DNA of 64,000 nucleotides from assembly GCA_965237965.1 (NCBI GenBank), contig CBDEGT010000003.1, forward strand, positions 1,116,001-1,180,000, in the 5' to 3' direction. Positions 18,722-28,512 of this stretch are shown here, piece by piece. This DNA comes from UBA2988 sp965237965. Its GTDB lineage: Bacteria > Gemmatimonadota > Gemmatimonadetes > Longimicrobiales > Gaopeijiaceae. The notes below the pieces were generated by a model. The model ran no database searches. It was given only the letters and a program-made list of their open reading frames with translations, and was not told the origin of the DNA. The position numbers and the translations under genes were made by a program. The first letter of the stretch is position 1, and the number at the start of each line of letters is the position of its first letter.

Positions 18722-19404
18722 TGACCTGACCCCCTGAAACGAGACCAGGGCGGATGTTAGGATCGACCTGGTCTGAAGCTTTTCAGCGAGGAGGTCAGGA
18801 TGGGAAGGAAGCGACACACTCCGGAGCAGATCATCACTGCACTGCGGGAGGCAGAGGTCGGTCTGGCCCGCGGCAAATCCGTGAAGCTGATCAGCCGGGA
18901 GCCTCGAGGACGCACGACGGGCGTGCGCTGAAGCTGCTGACAGTGCTGGACGAGCACACGAGGGAGTGCCTGGCGATCGTGGTGGCTCGCAAGATCCGCT
19001 CGCACGACGTGCTCGAGGTGCTGGCCGATCTGTTCGTCCGACACGGGCCTCCCGAGTATCTGAGGTCGGACAACGGACCGGAGTTCACCGCGAAGCTCGT
19101 GCGGCGGTGCTTGGGGCGCGTGGGCGTCGAGACGCTCTTGATCGAGCCGGGCGGCCCGTGGGAGAACGGCTACAACGAGAGCTTCAACGGCAAGCTCAGG
19201 GACGAGCTGTTGAACGGGGAGATCTTCTGCTCGTTGGCGCAGGCGGCCGTGCTGGTCGAGCAATGGAGGCGCGAGTACAATACCGTCCGACCCCACAGCG
19301 CCTGCGGCGGCTTTCCCCCGGCCCCTGAGGCGATTAAGCCGTCGCCCTGGTTCCTGAGGATGCCCGTCCTTCACGGCCCTCCACAGGTGCTGGGACTAAC
19401 ATAG
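18722..19404 (+). pseudogene. IS3-family element with internal deletion (orfA start fused to orfB)
   Basis: Begins with the IS3 left terminal repeat TGACCTGACCCCCTG, a strong ribosome site (GAGGAGG) and ATG 18800 of orfA (MGRKRHTPEQIITALREAEV, GLARGKSVKLISR). At about 18899 it jumps into the middle of orfB (RTHDGRALKLLTVLDEHTRE) and continues to the normal orfB end at 19404. The deletion removes most of orfA and the first ~110 codons of orfB including the first catalytic Asp. The right terminal repeat is missing because IS1380 sequence follows immediately. It is the only copy here that preserves the IS left end and orfA start. Confidence 0.85.
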
Positions 19405-19412
19405 AATGTCTG

Positions 19413-19592
19413 GCGAGGGCTCAGGCCGGGACCATCCGCACTCGGCTGCTGAAAATCGCCGGATCCGTCAGGGTAACGACGCGAAAGATCTGGGTCTCGC
19501 TCTCCTCGGTCTACCCGTGGCGCGAACTCTTCAAACGGGTCGCTCGCAACCTCGCAGCCGCCGCCGAGCAGCTACACCCAGCACCCGCGTAA
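19413..19592 (+). pseudogene. IS1380-family transposase, C-terminal fragment
   Basis: Sixty codons ending at TAA 19590-19592 read RAQAGTIRTRLLKIAGSVRV, TTRKIWVSLSSVYPWRELFK, the conserved tail of IS1380 transposases. It is joined directly to the truncated IS3 element. The catalytic part is absent. Confidence 0.7.
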
Positions 19593-20080
19593 CGCCTCCG
19601 AGCCTTGCCCCCCTTCCGCCTCGGATGGGTTCACTCCGGGGCGGTGGCTCGGCGTCCGCTGCACTCCCGGTTCACGCACGCTCCACGGATACATCGCCCC
19701 GCACAGCACCCAATTCGCTGCTTCCCACCTTCCCCGAGGACGCACTGGACCCTGACCTCGCCCCACCGCTCTTCCGCAAGGCGAGATCCCGCACTCTCAG
19801 CACCCCTGGTGACGGATCCGGGCTAACGACATCTTTGGCGATCGGCATCGCAACCCAGCGGTCATTGCCACAATCGAGCCACAACACTTGGAGCTTCCGG
19901 ATGATCGAGGCAGAAAGAACTCAGGATCAGGACACGACCGATCCATCCTGATACGAAGCTACTCACTTGCCCCTGTTCTTCAGGGTTCACCCCAGGCAGA
20001 ATGAGGCGGTTGAACTCACGTTCCAAGGTGCTAGCACACTTGGGGGCAGCCGAGCTGCAGAAAGAGACGAAACGCAAGAG
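19593..20080. other. No gene recognised; IS1380 flank and leader of the DUF499 gene
   Basis: No convincing coding frame. The right part (about 19950-20080) is less GC-rich and leads into the DUF499 start. It probably holds the promoter of the defence-like cluster, but I cannot point to a clear -35/-10 pair. Confidence 0.4.
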
Positions 20081-23000
20081 ATGATGATTCCCACGATATA
20101 CGAGACTTGCCGGCCACGCCGCGATGTTCTGGATGGTAGGATCTCCGAGGCCGACTTCGCGGCGGACCTCGCCCAGGTCATCGCCGGGAAGGGAAGCGAG
20201 GAATATCTGGACCCGTCGCGTTTTTTCGCCAACACCTATCCCACGCGAGGCCTCAAGAGCCTGCTGGCCAATGTGTGTCGGCGGCTGACGGGCGCGGGCG
20301 GCGAGGTCGCGGCGATCTTCCGTCTCGACACGTCCTACGGCGGCGGCAAGACTCACGGTCTGATCGCATTGGCCCACGCTGCGGGCGGTATGAAGGGCGT
20401 GTCGAATGTCCCGGAGTTCGTCGACCCTTCCCTGTTGCCGAATGACCGTGTCCGTGTTGCCGCCTTCGATGGCGAGAACGCCGATCCGGCCAATGGCCGG
20501 GCCATGGGGGACGGGGTGCTGGCGCATACGCCCTGGGGCGAGATCGCTTATGCGCTTGCGGGCAAGGACGGATATGAGCGGGTCCGCAAGAGCGACGAGA
20601 GCCGCATCGCACCTGGTGCCGGGACGCTGCGCGAGCTATTCGGCGGCGATCCGACACTGATCCTGCTCGATGAGCTATCGGTTTACCTCCGCAAGGTGAG
20701 CAGTCTCGAGGACGCCCGCGATCAACTGACCGCGTTTCTGACCTCACTGTTCAAGGCCGTCGAAGGTGCACCGAACGCCGCCCTGATCTATACGCTGGCT
20801 ATCGGCAAGGACGGGCGAGCGACCGACGCCTACAGCGCAGAGAACCAGTTCATCGCCGACAGCATGATGGAGGCGGAGAGCGTGTCCGCGCGCAAGGCGA
20901 CGCTTCTTAATCCCACCGAGGAGGATGAGACGGTCCAGGTGCTCCTTCGCCGGCTGTTCGAATCCATCGACGGGGCACGGATCACACCGGCCGTCGAGGC
21001 TTACCGGGAGCTATGGGCGGCCAACGGTGACTCGCTTGCCACCGCCGCGGCCCGCTCCGAGACCGTCGAAGCCTTCCGGTCGAGCTATCCGCTGCATCCC
21101 GAGGTGCTGGAGACCCTGACCGGCAAGACGGCGACGCTCGGCAACTTCCAGCGGGTGCGCGGCATGCTGCGTCTCCTGGCACGCACGATCGCGCATCTGT
21201 GGGAAGAGAAGCCCGGAGACGCAGCCGCGATCCACCTCCACCATATCGATCCGGGCCATGAGCCGATCCGCCAGGAGATCGTCACCCGCCTTGGACAGTC
21301 CGCCTATGTGCCGGCGATCACCAACGATGTCGCCGGCAGCGGAATCGAAAAGAAGGCCTTGGCCCAGGAAATCGACACCGAGTATCACGTCGGCCTGCCG
21401 CCCTACGTAGTCTACGTTGCCCGCACCATCTTCCTGCACACGCTGGCCTTCAACGATCCGCTCAAAGGACTCTGGCCCAGGCAGTTGCGTTATTCGGTGC
21501 TTGGCCCCGCGATGGACATCTCCTTCATCGAGGAAGCGCGCAAGAGGTTCATCGCCGAGTCCGCCTATCTCGATGACCGGCCCGGCGCGCCGATGCGCTT
21601 TCGTGCCGAGGCCAATCTGAGTCAGTTCATCCAGCGCGAGGAACGGCACGTCGATGCGGGCGAAGCCCGCGCCGAACTCAACGACCGCATCCGGCAGATC
21701 TTCGGCGGCAAAACCTTCGACACGGTGTGCTTCCCCGGCGGGCCGTTCGATGTCCCAGACGAGGTCGGCGACGGTCGACCGAAGCTCGTTGTCTTGGCCT
21801 ATGCCGGCGTGACCGTCGGCGGATCCGTCGAGGGCGTTCCTGAACTGATCGAGCGCATCTATGCGCGTAAAGGCTCCGAAGGCTCCGCTCTAAGAGTGTT
21901 GCGCAACAATCTGGTGTTCGCGGTCGCCGACGATGCCCGCAAAGATGAGATGCGGCGCAAGACATATCACCGTGTGGCCTTGCGGGAGCTGAAGAAGCCC
22001 GAGCGTCTCATCGATCTGGCCGAGTACCAGCAGGACAAGGTGCGCGAGCTGGAAGCGCGATCCGAGCAGGAGCTTGCGATCGCAATTCAGCAGTGCTACC
22101 GGCACATCTTCTATCCGTCTCGCGACCGCGTCGGCGCAAGCGATGCGGATCTGGCGCACTCAGCGATCGACACCTATTCCACCTCGGATCAGCCGGGCGC
22201 CGGTCAGCGGCAGATCGTGCGGGTACTGCGCGACTTGAGGAAACTGCGACTATCCGAGGATGAGCCGGACTCGCCGGCCTATGTGCGCGACCGCACGCCC
22301 CTCAAGAAGGGCCAGATCACCACCTTAGTGCTGCGCGACGAGTTCCGGCGTGATCCCGCGCTACCGATCCTGATCGGTGAAGACATCTTCATTCGCGGTG
22401 TGCGGCGCGGTATTGAGCAGGGCGAGTACGTGTACCGGCGCGGCGATCTGTTGTTCGGTCCCGGCGACCCTTCGGCCAGCATCATGATCGACGAGCAGTC
22501 CGTGGTCTTCACCATGGCCTATGCGAAGAATACGGGCATATGGCCGCGTCCAAAGCCAGGTGAGACGACGCCCGATCCTAGTGGCGGGGAAGACACCGGC
22601 GGGACGGGCGGAACGCCCGGTGGCAAACCAGCCGCCGACCGCGGCGAGAAGCCGCCCGGAGGCCATCCCCCGCGGACGATGCCCGGATCGTTTACCGCCG
22701 AGGGCGTTCTCAAGGAGGCGCTGGTCCAGTTGTGGGAACAGGCACGAGCGAAGGAGGTCGAGGCGATAGGCGTCCTCATCGTCCGCATGTTCGAGGCGGG
22801 TGACGCCTTCAGGCTTCTGGGTGCGGTGGGCGCGGTGTCCGGAGCGGAGAAGATCGTCACCATTGCGGGCGGCTATGAAACTCAAGAGGGCGGATCGTTC
22901 GAGCTAGACTTCCGGGGTCCGGTGCCGGATGCGCAGCCGGTCAAGGAGTTCCTTGAGCCGCAGTTGCGTGACGCCAGCTCCAAGAACCTGGAAGCGGGTT

Positions 23001-23125
23001 TCGAGTTGACCTTTGCCGAGGGTCTATCGATGCATGGCGACGCGGCAGAGAAGCTCACCGAACGCCTCGCCCGGTTCGCGAGCGGAGCAGCCTATGTGTC
23101 GGCGACAGCGGAGGTGCAAGGGTAG
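20081..23125 (+). CDS. DUF499-family ATPase
   Basis: A 1014-residue cytoplasmic P-loop protein (ATG 20081, or the next codon 20084). Walker A is DTSYGGGKTHGL at residues about 83-94, preceded by the family motif YPTRGLKSLLANVCRRL. Walker B is PTLILLDELSVYL near residue 190. The C-terminal third has a Gly/Pro/Asp-rich flexible linker (around 22560-22680) and then a compact domain. DUF499 proteins are large ATPases that recur beside DUF1156 DNA methylases and helicases in restriction/DISARM-like anti-phage loci, and the order here supports such a role. The product of this gene abuts the next start (TAG then ATG). The gene looks full length and undamaged, unlike its methylase partner. Confidence 0.85.
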   Translation: MMIPTIYETCRPRRDVLDGRISEADFAADLAQVIAGKGSEEYLDPSRFFANTYPTRGLKSLLANVCRRLTGAGGEVAAIFRLDTSYGGGKTHGLIALAHAAGGMKGVSNVPEFVDPSLLPNDRVRVAAFDGENADPANGRAMGDGVLAHTPWGEIAYALAGKDGYERVRKSDESRIAPGAGTLRELFGGDPTLILLDELSVYLRKVSSLEDARDQLTAFLTSLFKAVEGAPNAALIYTLAIGKDGRATDAYSAENQFIADSMMEAESVSARKATLLNPTEEDETVQVLLRRLFESIDGARITPAVEAYRELWAANGDSLATAAARSETVEAFRSSYPLHPEVLETLTGKTATLGNFQRVRGMLRLLARTIAHLWEEKPGDAAAIHLHHIDPGHEPIRQEIVTRLGQSAYVPAITNDVAGSGIEKKALAQEIDTEYHVGLPPYVVYVARTIFLHTLAFNDPLKGLWPRQLRYSVLGPAMDISFIEEARKRFIAESAYLDDRPGAPMRFRAEANLSQFIQREERHVDAGEARAELNDRIRQIFGGKTFDTVCFPGGPFDVPDEVGDGRPKLVVLAYAGVTVGGSVEGVPELIERIYARKGSEGSALRVLRNNLVFAVADDARKDEMRRKTYHRVALRELKKPERLIDLAEYQQDKVRELEARSEQELAIAIQQCYRHIFYPSRDRVGASDADLAHSAIDTYSTSDQPGAGQRQIVRVLRDLRKLRLSEDEPDSPAYVRDRTPLKKGQITTLVLRDEFRRDPALPILIGEDIFIRGVRRGIEQGEYVYRRGDLLFGPGDPSASIMIDEQSVVFTMAYAKNTGIWPRPKPGETTPDPSGGEDTGGTGGTPGGKPAADRGEKPPGGHPPRTMPGSFTAEGVLKEALVQLWEQARAKEVEAIGVLIVRMFEAGDAFRLLGAVGAVSGAEKIVTIAGGYETQEGGSFELDFRGPVPDAQPVKEFLEPQLRDASSKNLEAGFELTFAEGLSMHGDAAEKLTERLARFASGAAYVSATAEVQG

Positions 23126-23620
23126 ATGGCCCGTCTGGAGAGAATAGCCCAGATCGAGACGCCGGAATCCGCACCTCGGTACGAGTTGCGGGTGCGCAGG
23201 CACGGGCCGGTCGGCACCGAGTATGAGATCTGGCAGATGCCCACAACAGCCACACCGCAGGTGACATCGGCACTGCGTGTCGCGGGGCTTCGGGGCCGCA
23301 ACCTCGAGATGGTCGAGCACCGGGTGCTGAAGCGGCTTTCACAATCTGGCGTCAAGCCGGGCCTGAACTCGGACACCAGGAAACGCGGCTATGCGCTCGA
23401 CGAAGACCTGGCGCTCACGCTCGGGCTGCTGTTCCGTACGCTTGCGCCCATGCGAAACCGCGATAATATGCGGGCAGCCGCCGAAGGCATCGAGGCCATG
23501 GGCCGCGAGGAAGCGGCCTATTGGCTCGGCATGGCGATGCACCGCAAGCACCCGCGCCGCGTGCTGATGGCGCTTCGTATCCTTTTAACCGTGGCGCGGA
23601 CAAGACAGGGTGTCTCATGA
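23126..23620 (+). CDS. Uncharacterised small partner of the DUF499 ATPase
   Basis: A 164-residue basic protein beginning MARLERIAQIETPESAPRYE. The first half is beta-rich with a repeated Arg/Gly pattern (YELRVRRHGPVGTEYEIWQM), the second half helical (NRDNMRAAAEGIEAMGREEA, AYWLGMAMHRKHPRRVLMAL). No domain I can name. It starts immediately after the DUF499 stop, so it is co-translated and probably a subunit or regulator of that ATPase. Its own stop overlaps a further ATG (ATGA at 23617) that starts only a 14-codon peptide. Confidence 0.75.
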   Translation: MARLERIAQIETPESAPRYELRVRRHGPVGTEYEIWQMPTTATPQVTSALRVAGLRGRNLEMVEHRVLKRLSQSGVKPGLNSDTRKRGYALDEDLALTLGLLFRTLAPMRNRDNMRAAAEGIEAMGREEAAYWLGMAMHRKHPRRVLMALRILLTVARTRQGVS

Positions 23621-23811
23621 AGCTGCGTCGGGTGGACATGGGGAACTCCGGGCCATCGTAGAACACCGATTTCGGATTCATCCACCTCTGGTGCTTGCCA
23701 CCTTACGGCGCGGCCTCGCTCCGCATAGAGCGGACGCCGAAGTGAGGCAGCGCAAGGTCATGGACATTCGCAACATGACCGTGTCAAGCGGTGTCGGCGA
23801 GGACGGGTAAC
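23617..23811 (+). other. Abandoned coupled start and filler between two parts of the cluster
   Basis: ATG 23617 overlaps the previous stop as ATGA and reads MKLRRVDMGNSGPS before TAG (23660-23662). This looks like the first codons of a lost gene. The remaining 150 bp carry no recognisable gene. In relatives the DUF499/methylase locus often includes a helicase, so this may be where a larger gene was deleted. Confidence 0.4.
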
Positions 23812-24504
23812 ATGCGGATCGAGCCAGAGATAAGTGGCGTGAACGTTATCTTGATAGGCGACTTCAACCCGGCGATCTTCACGCCTGCCTGGTTCGCGCT
23901 TCACAGCCTCCTGCCGAAGGGTACCGCTGACAACGCAGAGTTGCAGGTCGCCCACCAGCAGGTGACCGAGTTTTCCACCGACTGGCTACACCTTCAGGTT
24001 AGACTCGAAAGATTTCTCGTCGAAACATCGCAGGCGCCGTACATTCGTCTGCGCGACCTCGTTGTACGCGTGTTCAAAGATCATCTATACCATACACCTC
24101 TCAAGGCATTCGGAATTAACCGGAATGTTCATTTTCGGGTAGGGAGTTTGGCTGAGAGAGATCGGATTGGTAGAACGTTGGCCCCGGTAGAACCATGGGG
24201 AGATTGGAGGCATGACCTCGAATTTGATGGCGAGAAAGGTGGGATGACGTCGCTCACGATGTCGCAAATCGATCCGGAGGGCAGGCCACCGGGCGGTCGG
24301 ATCAACGTTAAGGTAGAGCCGTCCAACCGGATCGGCCATGGGCGATTGGGAGTCTTTGTTACGGCCAACGATCACTATGCGATCGATGACACCAGCCCGG
24401 AATCTGGCGAGCGCTTGATGCGGCTTTTCGAAGATAATTTCGATACGTCACTCAGGCGTAGCGACGGTATCATTGATCACATCATGTCCCTGGCGGTGGG
24501 TTAG
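23812..24504 (+). CDS. Uncharacterised protein, first gene of the MBL module
   Basis: A 230-residue soluble protein, MRIEPEISGVNVILIGDFNP. It shows no membrane segment, no signal peptide and no catalytic motif I know. A central patch (YHTPLKAFGINRNVHFRVGS ... LAPVEPWGDWR) recalls the core of TIGR04255-like proteins found in sporadic operons, but the match is weak. The neighbouring sequence is less GC-rich than the DUF499 gene. Twelve bases separate its stop from the next gene, which has a GGAGG site there. Confidence 0.7.
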   Translation: MRIEPEISGVNVILIGDFNPAIFTPAWFALHSLLPKGTADNAELQVAHQQVTEFSTDWLHLQVRLERFLVETSQAPYIRLRDLVVRVFKDHLYHTPLKAFGINRNVHFRVGSLAERDRIGRTLAPVEPWGDWRHDLEFDGEKGGMTSLTMSQIDPEGRPPGGRINVKVEPSNRIGHGRLGVFVTANDHYAIDDTSPESGERLMRLFEDNFDTSLRRSDGIIDHIMSLAVG

Positions 24505-24516
24505 GAGGTCTAGTTC

Positions 24517-25119
24517 ATGCCGCAGGCAGATCAACTCACGGCGGCGCTGCACGTCAATGTGCTTGAAGGGTGCAGCAATGCCGATGAGTATGCTGAAGGG
24601 GAGAATATTGTTCGGAATGCGGACCAGGCCGTCCGCTTGGCATTGGCGCATGGAACGGACACTCTGACAGCAGGTGTGCGCGACCCGGATGCAGAAGCGG
24701 CAACTCTGTCGGCGTTCGCTGGTCGTGGACAGGTCGACGATAGTTTCTCCCATATTCTCAACTTTCCGCAACCGCGGCCGCGACCGGCTATAACTTTCCA
24801 CGCACTACAAGAGTGGGAAGGGTACGTCGTTAATATCGACAAAACGGACTTCGTGGCGCGCTTAGTCGACCTGACTGCAGGCTCATCGCATGAAGAGGAA
24901 GAAGCAGACATTCCTCTGGCCGAGATCTCGGACGATGATGCTGCTAAGTTGCGCGCTGGGAGTATCTTCCGCTGGGTGATCGGATACGAGCGTTCCGCTA
25001 CGGGAACGAAGAAACGTGTGTCCGAGATCGTATTCCGTGACCTGCCCACGGTCGCCAAGGCCGACCTGCTGGATGGCGTGGCGTGGGCGCGTGAAACGAT
25101 TCGTTCGCTCGATCTGTGA
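24517..25119 (+). CDS. Uncharacterised protein, second gene of the MBL module
   Basis: A 200-residue acidic protein with an excellent ribosome site (GGAGG, 8 nt upstream of ATG 24517). It starts MPQADQLTAALHVNVLEGCS and has an Asp/Glu-rich middle (SSHEEEEADIPLAEISDDDA) that may be a flexible or Mg-binding loop, followed by a beta-rich C-terminal half (IFRWVIGYERSATGTKKRVS). No known family recognised. Its stop overlaps the next start as GTGA, so stoichiometric expression with the metallo-hydrolase is likely. Confidence 0.7.
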   Translation: MPQADQLTAALHVNVLEGCSNADEYAEGENIVRNADQAVRLALAHGTDTLTAGVRDPDAEAATLSAFAGRGQVDDSFSHILNFPQPRPRPAITFHALQEWEGYVVNIDKTDFVARLVDLTAGSSHEEEEADIPLAEISDDDAAKLRAGSIFRWVIGYERSATGTKKRVSEIVFRDLPTVAKADLLDGVAWARETIRSLDL

Positions 25120-26192
25120 CGGAGGCGGGCAACCCTCCGAAAAGAGACGAATTCGAGCTCACACTTCTCGGTCCCGGCTACGGCGAGAGCGTCGTCCTGC
25201 ACGTTGGCGACGGTGCCTGGATCCTCGTCGACTCCTGCATCGATAAGGACAAAACGCCGCGAGCCCTGCGGTACTTGGAGAGCATCGGTGTCGATCCGGC
25301 AGAGGCCGTCGACCTGATCGTGGCGACCCACTGGCACGACGATCACATCCGCGGGATGGCACAACTGGTCGAAAGCTGTAGCAGGGCCACCTTCTGCTGT
25401 GCAAGCGTGTTGTGCGGCGAAGAGTTTCTCGCCGCTGTCGGCGCCCTGGAAGGCCGTCACCTGTCTGTCGCCGGTTCCGGACTTCGAGAGATTCACAGCG
25501 TGGTCTCGCGGCTTAAGCAAGTGGAGTCGAAACCGACGCTTGCCCTAGCCAATCGCCGTATTTTTGTGCAAAGCACGTGTGAAATCTGGTCGCTTTCGCC
25601 CAGCGATGCGGCCTACGTGGACTTCCTGAGATCTATTGGTGCCCTTGTGGCCCCCGGTCAGGCCAAGACGCGAATTCCTAGTCTTTCTCCCAACGAAGTC
25701 GCCGTCGCGCTATGGGTCACGGTCGAAAACATCACGGTGCTGCTCGGTTCGGATTTGGAGAAGCGCGGTTGGGTACAAATAATAGAGAATGAGGCGCGCC
25801 CGACCGGTCAGGCGTCGGTGTTCAAGGTTCCGCACCACGGATCAGAAGGCGCCTATGAACCGGGTGTGTGGGAGGGGATGCTGGATCCCGAGCCCATTGC
25901 GGTACTCACGCCCTGGCACAGAGGCGGTCGCGTCCTGCCCAACGACCATGATGTGCATCGCCTTCTCTCGGACACGCCGAACGCCTATGCAACAGCGAAG
26001 ACCCGTTCGTCTGCCCCTGTGCGCAGGGACGGGATGGTTGGCCGAACCATTCGAGAATCCGGCGTTAAGCTTCGCCGGCTTGCGATGTCAACTGGCATCG
26101 TTCGACTACGACGACCCATCGGTTCCGGGACACCATGGAGAGTTGAGAAATTCGGATCTGCATGCCATCTCAAGGATTTTGCCACGCCATAG
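25116..26192 (+). CDS. Metallo-beta-lactamase-fold hydrolase, third gene of the MBL module
   Basis: A 358-residue protein starting at GTG 25116. The metal-binding signature THWHDDHIRGM (HxHxDH, residues about 70-76) is intact, the later VFKVPHHGSEGAYEP supplies the ComEC/Rec2-like PHHG histidines (near residue 240), and LLGSDLEKRGW carries the bridging Asp. This subgroup, typified by the competence-type MBL proteins, includes nucleases and cyclic-nucleotide phosphodiesterases. Here there is no membrane domain, so it is a cytoplasmic enzyme. Overlap with the preceding gene and location between DUF499 and a DNA methylase suggest a role in a defence or nucleic-acid-processing module. The last 60 residues are basic and divergent. 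Confidence 0.8.
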   Translation: MTEAGNPPKRDEFELTLLGPGYGESVVLHVGDGAWILVDSCIDKDKTPRALRYLESIGVDPAEAVDLIVATHWHDDHIRGMAQLVESCSRATFCCASVLCGEEFLAAVGALEGRHLSVAGSGLREIHSVVSRLKQVESKPTLALANRRIFVQSTCEIWSLSPSDAAYVDFLRSIGALVAPGQAKTRIPSLSPNEVAVALWVTVENITVLLGSDLEKRGWVQIIENEARPTGQASVFKVPHHGSEGAYEPGVWEGMLDPEPIAVLTPWHRGGRVLPNDHDVHRLLSDTPNAYATAKTRSSAPVRRDGMVGRTIRESGVKLRRLAMSTGIVRLRRPIGSGTPWRVEKFGSACHLKDFATP

Positions 26193-26235
26193 TCCATAAT
26201 CTCCAATCTCCGGATGTGAATATGGACTTGAGACA

Positions 26236-28260
26236 ATGCCCGACACGCGCCTAATCGAACGCTGGCTACCGATCGCGGCTCTCGGCATTGAGGGCACGCG
26301 AGAGCGTACACCCATGACGCCGTTCCCCGCTCCGAACCGCCTCCACGTCTGGTGGGCGCGGCGTCCCTTGGTAGCGTCGCGGGCGGCCGTGCTGGCATCG
26401 CTGCTTCCAGCCGATGCTGATCGAGAGAGGTTTCTGCATGTGCTCGGCATTCATGGGGATCCGGTGGCTACACGGCGCAGAATCGATTCCGCCAAGAGAA
26501 ACAAGGAGGACCTTGGACCTAATCCATATGGCTATAGGCGCGCTTTCACGTACTTGCCCAGCAGGGAAGACAGGAAGTGGGCCGAACTCGCCAAAGGGTG
26601 TTCGCTCGACACCCTTTCGATACTGGACCCGACTGCCGGAGGGGGAAGTATTCCGTTCGAGGCCGAACGACTCGGTTTCACGGCAATTGCCAATGACCTG
26701 AATCCGGTTGCGTCTCTGATACTCAAAGCTACCGTAGAGTGGCCCGCGCAATACGGTTCTACGTTGCCTGACGAGTTTGGCCAGTTGACGCGCGATTTCG
26801 TCCAACGGGCTGAGCTTAAATACGAACGTGTTTTCCCCCCGGAACCTGAAGGCATCCGCATTACAGGATACCTCTGGGCGCGCACGGTCACGTGTCCGTA
26901 TTGCGACGGTGTGGTGCCACTATCACCAAACTGGCGTCTCGCACCGGACGGGACTGGGGTCAGGCTCAAGCCCCACCTTGCCTCGGGTCCCGGGACGGAA
27001 GGCCGGATTTGCTCATTTGAGAATCGTCAAATCTGCGAAGGAACAGTCGAACGGCACGGTGGCGAAGGGCGCCGGCACGTGTCCCTATTCCGATTGCGGG
27101 CGTGTGATCGACGGAGACGAGGTCAAGGCCCAGGCCCAGGCTGGTGGGATGGGTGAGCAGCTGTTCACGGTTGTCTACAAGGAACGCGTCATAACGAAGT
27201 TGAAATCCGGAAAGCGCGGCAAGGACAAATGGGTCCGCCACTACCGGGCGCCGCGGCCAGAGGACGACAACAGTGCTGAGATCCAGGCGAAGCTTGCCGA
27301 GAAGCTACCTGAGTGGGAAGCGCTCGACATGGTGCCGAGCGAACGGTTTCCCGAAGTGAGCAATGATGATCGGCCGATCCAGTATGGCATGCCTCTATGG
27401 CGCGACCTATTCTCGCCGCGTCAGCTTCTTTGCCACGGGACGAGCGTCGAGGTCTTTCGCGAAATGCTCGACGCCGATCGGGCTGTTGGCAAGCTAACCG
27501 AAGTCCGCCGAGCGGCGTACGGGTACCTGGCGTTATCGCTGGACAAGCTACGCGACTACAACTCCCGCATGACTCGTTGGCACGTCAACCGTGAGGTCAT
27601 GGTCAATACTTTTGATCGCCACGATTTCTCGTTCAAATGGTCCTACGCGGAGATGGCTCCCTTGGTTGTGGGCCTGGGTTACGATTGGGCCATCGGACAG
27701 ACTGTGAAGTGCATCGACGAACTCGTGGCACTGGTCCGCCCCGAAGCGAATGGCGGCTCCGTGGACATGTTCGACGGCGGAGGTGCGGCAGAAGATACGC
27801 CGCCACCCGTCACCATCACGTGCAAGCCGGGCGACAGCCTCGACCATATCGTGGACGGCAGCATCGACGCGGTAGTCATGGACCCGCCCTATTACGACAA
27901 CGTGATGTACGCGGAGCTGTCGGACTTCTTTTATGTCTGGCTCAAGCGCACGGCCGGCCATGTCTTCCCCGAGCTCTTCCGGCGGCACCTGACCGACAAG
28001 GACAATGAAGCGGTCGCCAACCCGGCGAAGTTCCAAGGCCAAAAGGGCGCGCGAGCGCTTGCGGGACGGGACTACCAGGAGCGGATGGCGTCGATCTTTG
28101 CCGAGTGCCGCCGAACGCTGAAGCCCGACGGCGTGATGACGCTGATGTTCACGCACAAGGCGACCGGCGCCTGGGATGCGCTCACGAAGGGTCTGATGGA
28201 AGCGGGCTTCGTCATCACCGCGTCATGGCCGATCAACGCCGAGGCGGCGGGCAGCAATCG
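26236..28260 (+). pseudogene. DUF1156-domain adenine-specific DNA methylase, frameshifted and 3' truncated
   Basis: Reads LIERWLPIAALGIEGTRERT, then NRLHVWWARRPLVASRAAVL, the DUF1156 signature. The methyltransferase motif I is ILDPTAGGGSIPFEAERLG (residue about 130), a zinc-ribbon pair is VTCPYCDG ... TCPYSDCGR, and motif IV is VMDPPYYDNVMYAELSDFFY. One extra base near 27022 (GAGAATC for GAGATC) moves the frame between RICSFE and IVKSAKE. The end is replaced after WPINAEAAGS by mobilisation-gene sequence. It would have been the DNA-modifying component matching the DUF499 ATPase; without it, any restriction-type activity of the cluster would be unprotected or lost. Confidence 0.85.
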
Positions 28261-28399
28261 CGCCAGGATCGGCTGCAAGCGGCCCACCACTGGCCTGGGC
28301 CACGCTTCGCGGGTCCCCGGCAGGGGCTGGCAAGGGACTCCGCCCCTTCGATCCCCCCTTGAGGCCCGCACTCGGGCGGAGGTCACGGGCGGCTGGCTC

Positions 28400-28512
28400 G
28401 CCCGTTCTTGTGTCCTGGCGGCGCGCCAAGGCCGCGGCAGCCGAGGTCGAGCACGAGCGCACCCGGCAGGTCGCGCGCATCGGCAACAACCTCAACCAGA
28501 TCGCCCGCTGGA
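28400..28512 (+). pseudogene. MobC-like relaxosome protein, C-terminal fragment
   Basis: The frame reads RAKAAAAEVEHERTRQVARI then GNNLNQIARW, the typical end of MobC-type plasmid mobilisation proteins (QVARIGNNLNQIARW). It is fused in frame to IS256 transposase at a shared WNHKMRNV sequence. The GC-rich 28290-28400 stretch before it, with CCTTCGATCCCCCC, may be the old oriT-proximal region. Confidence 0.65.
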
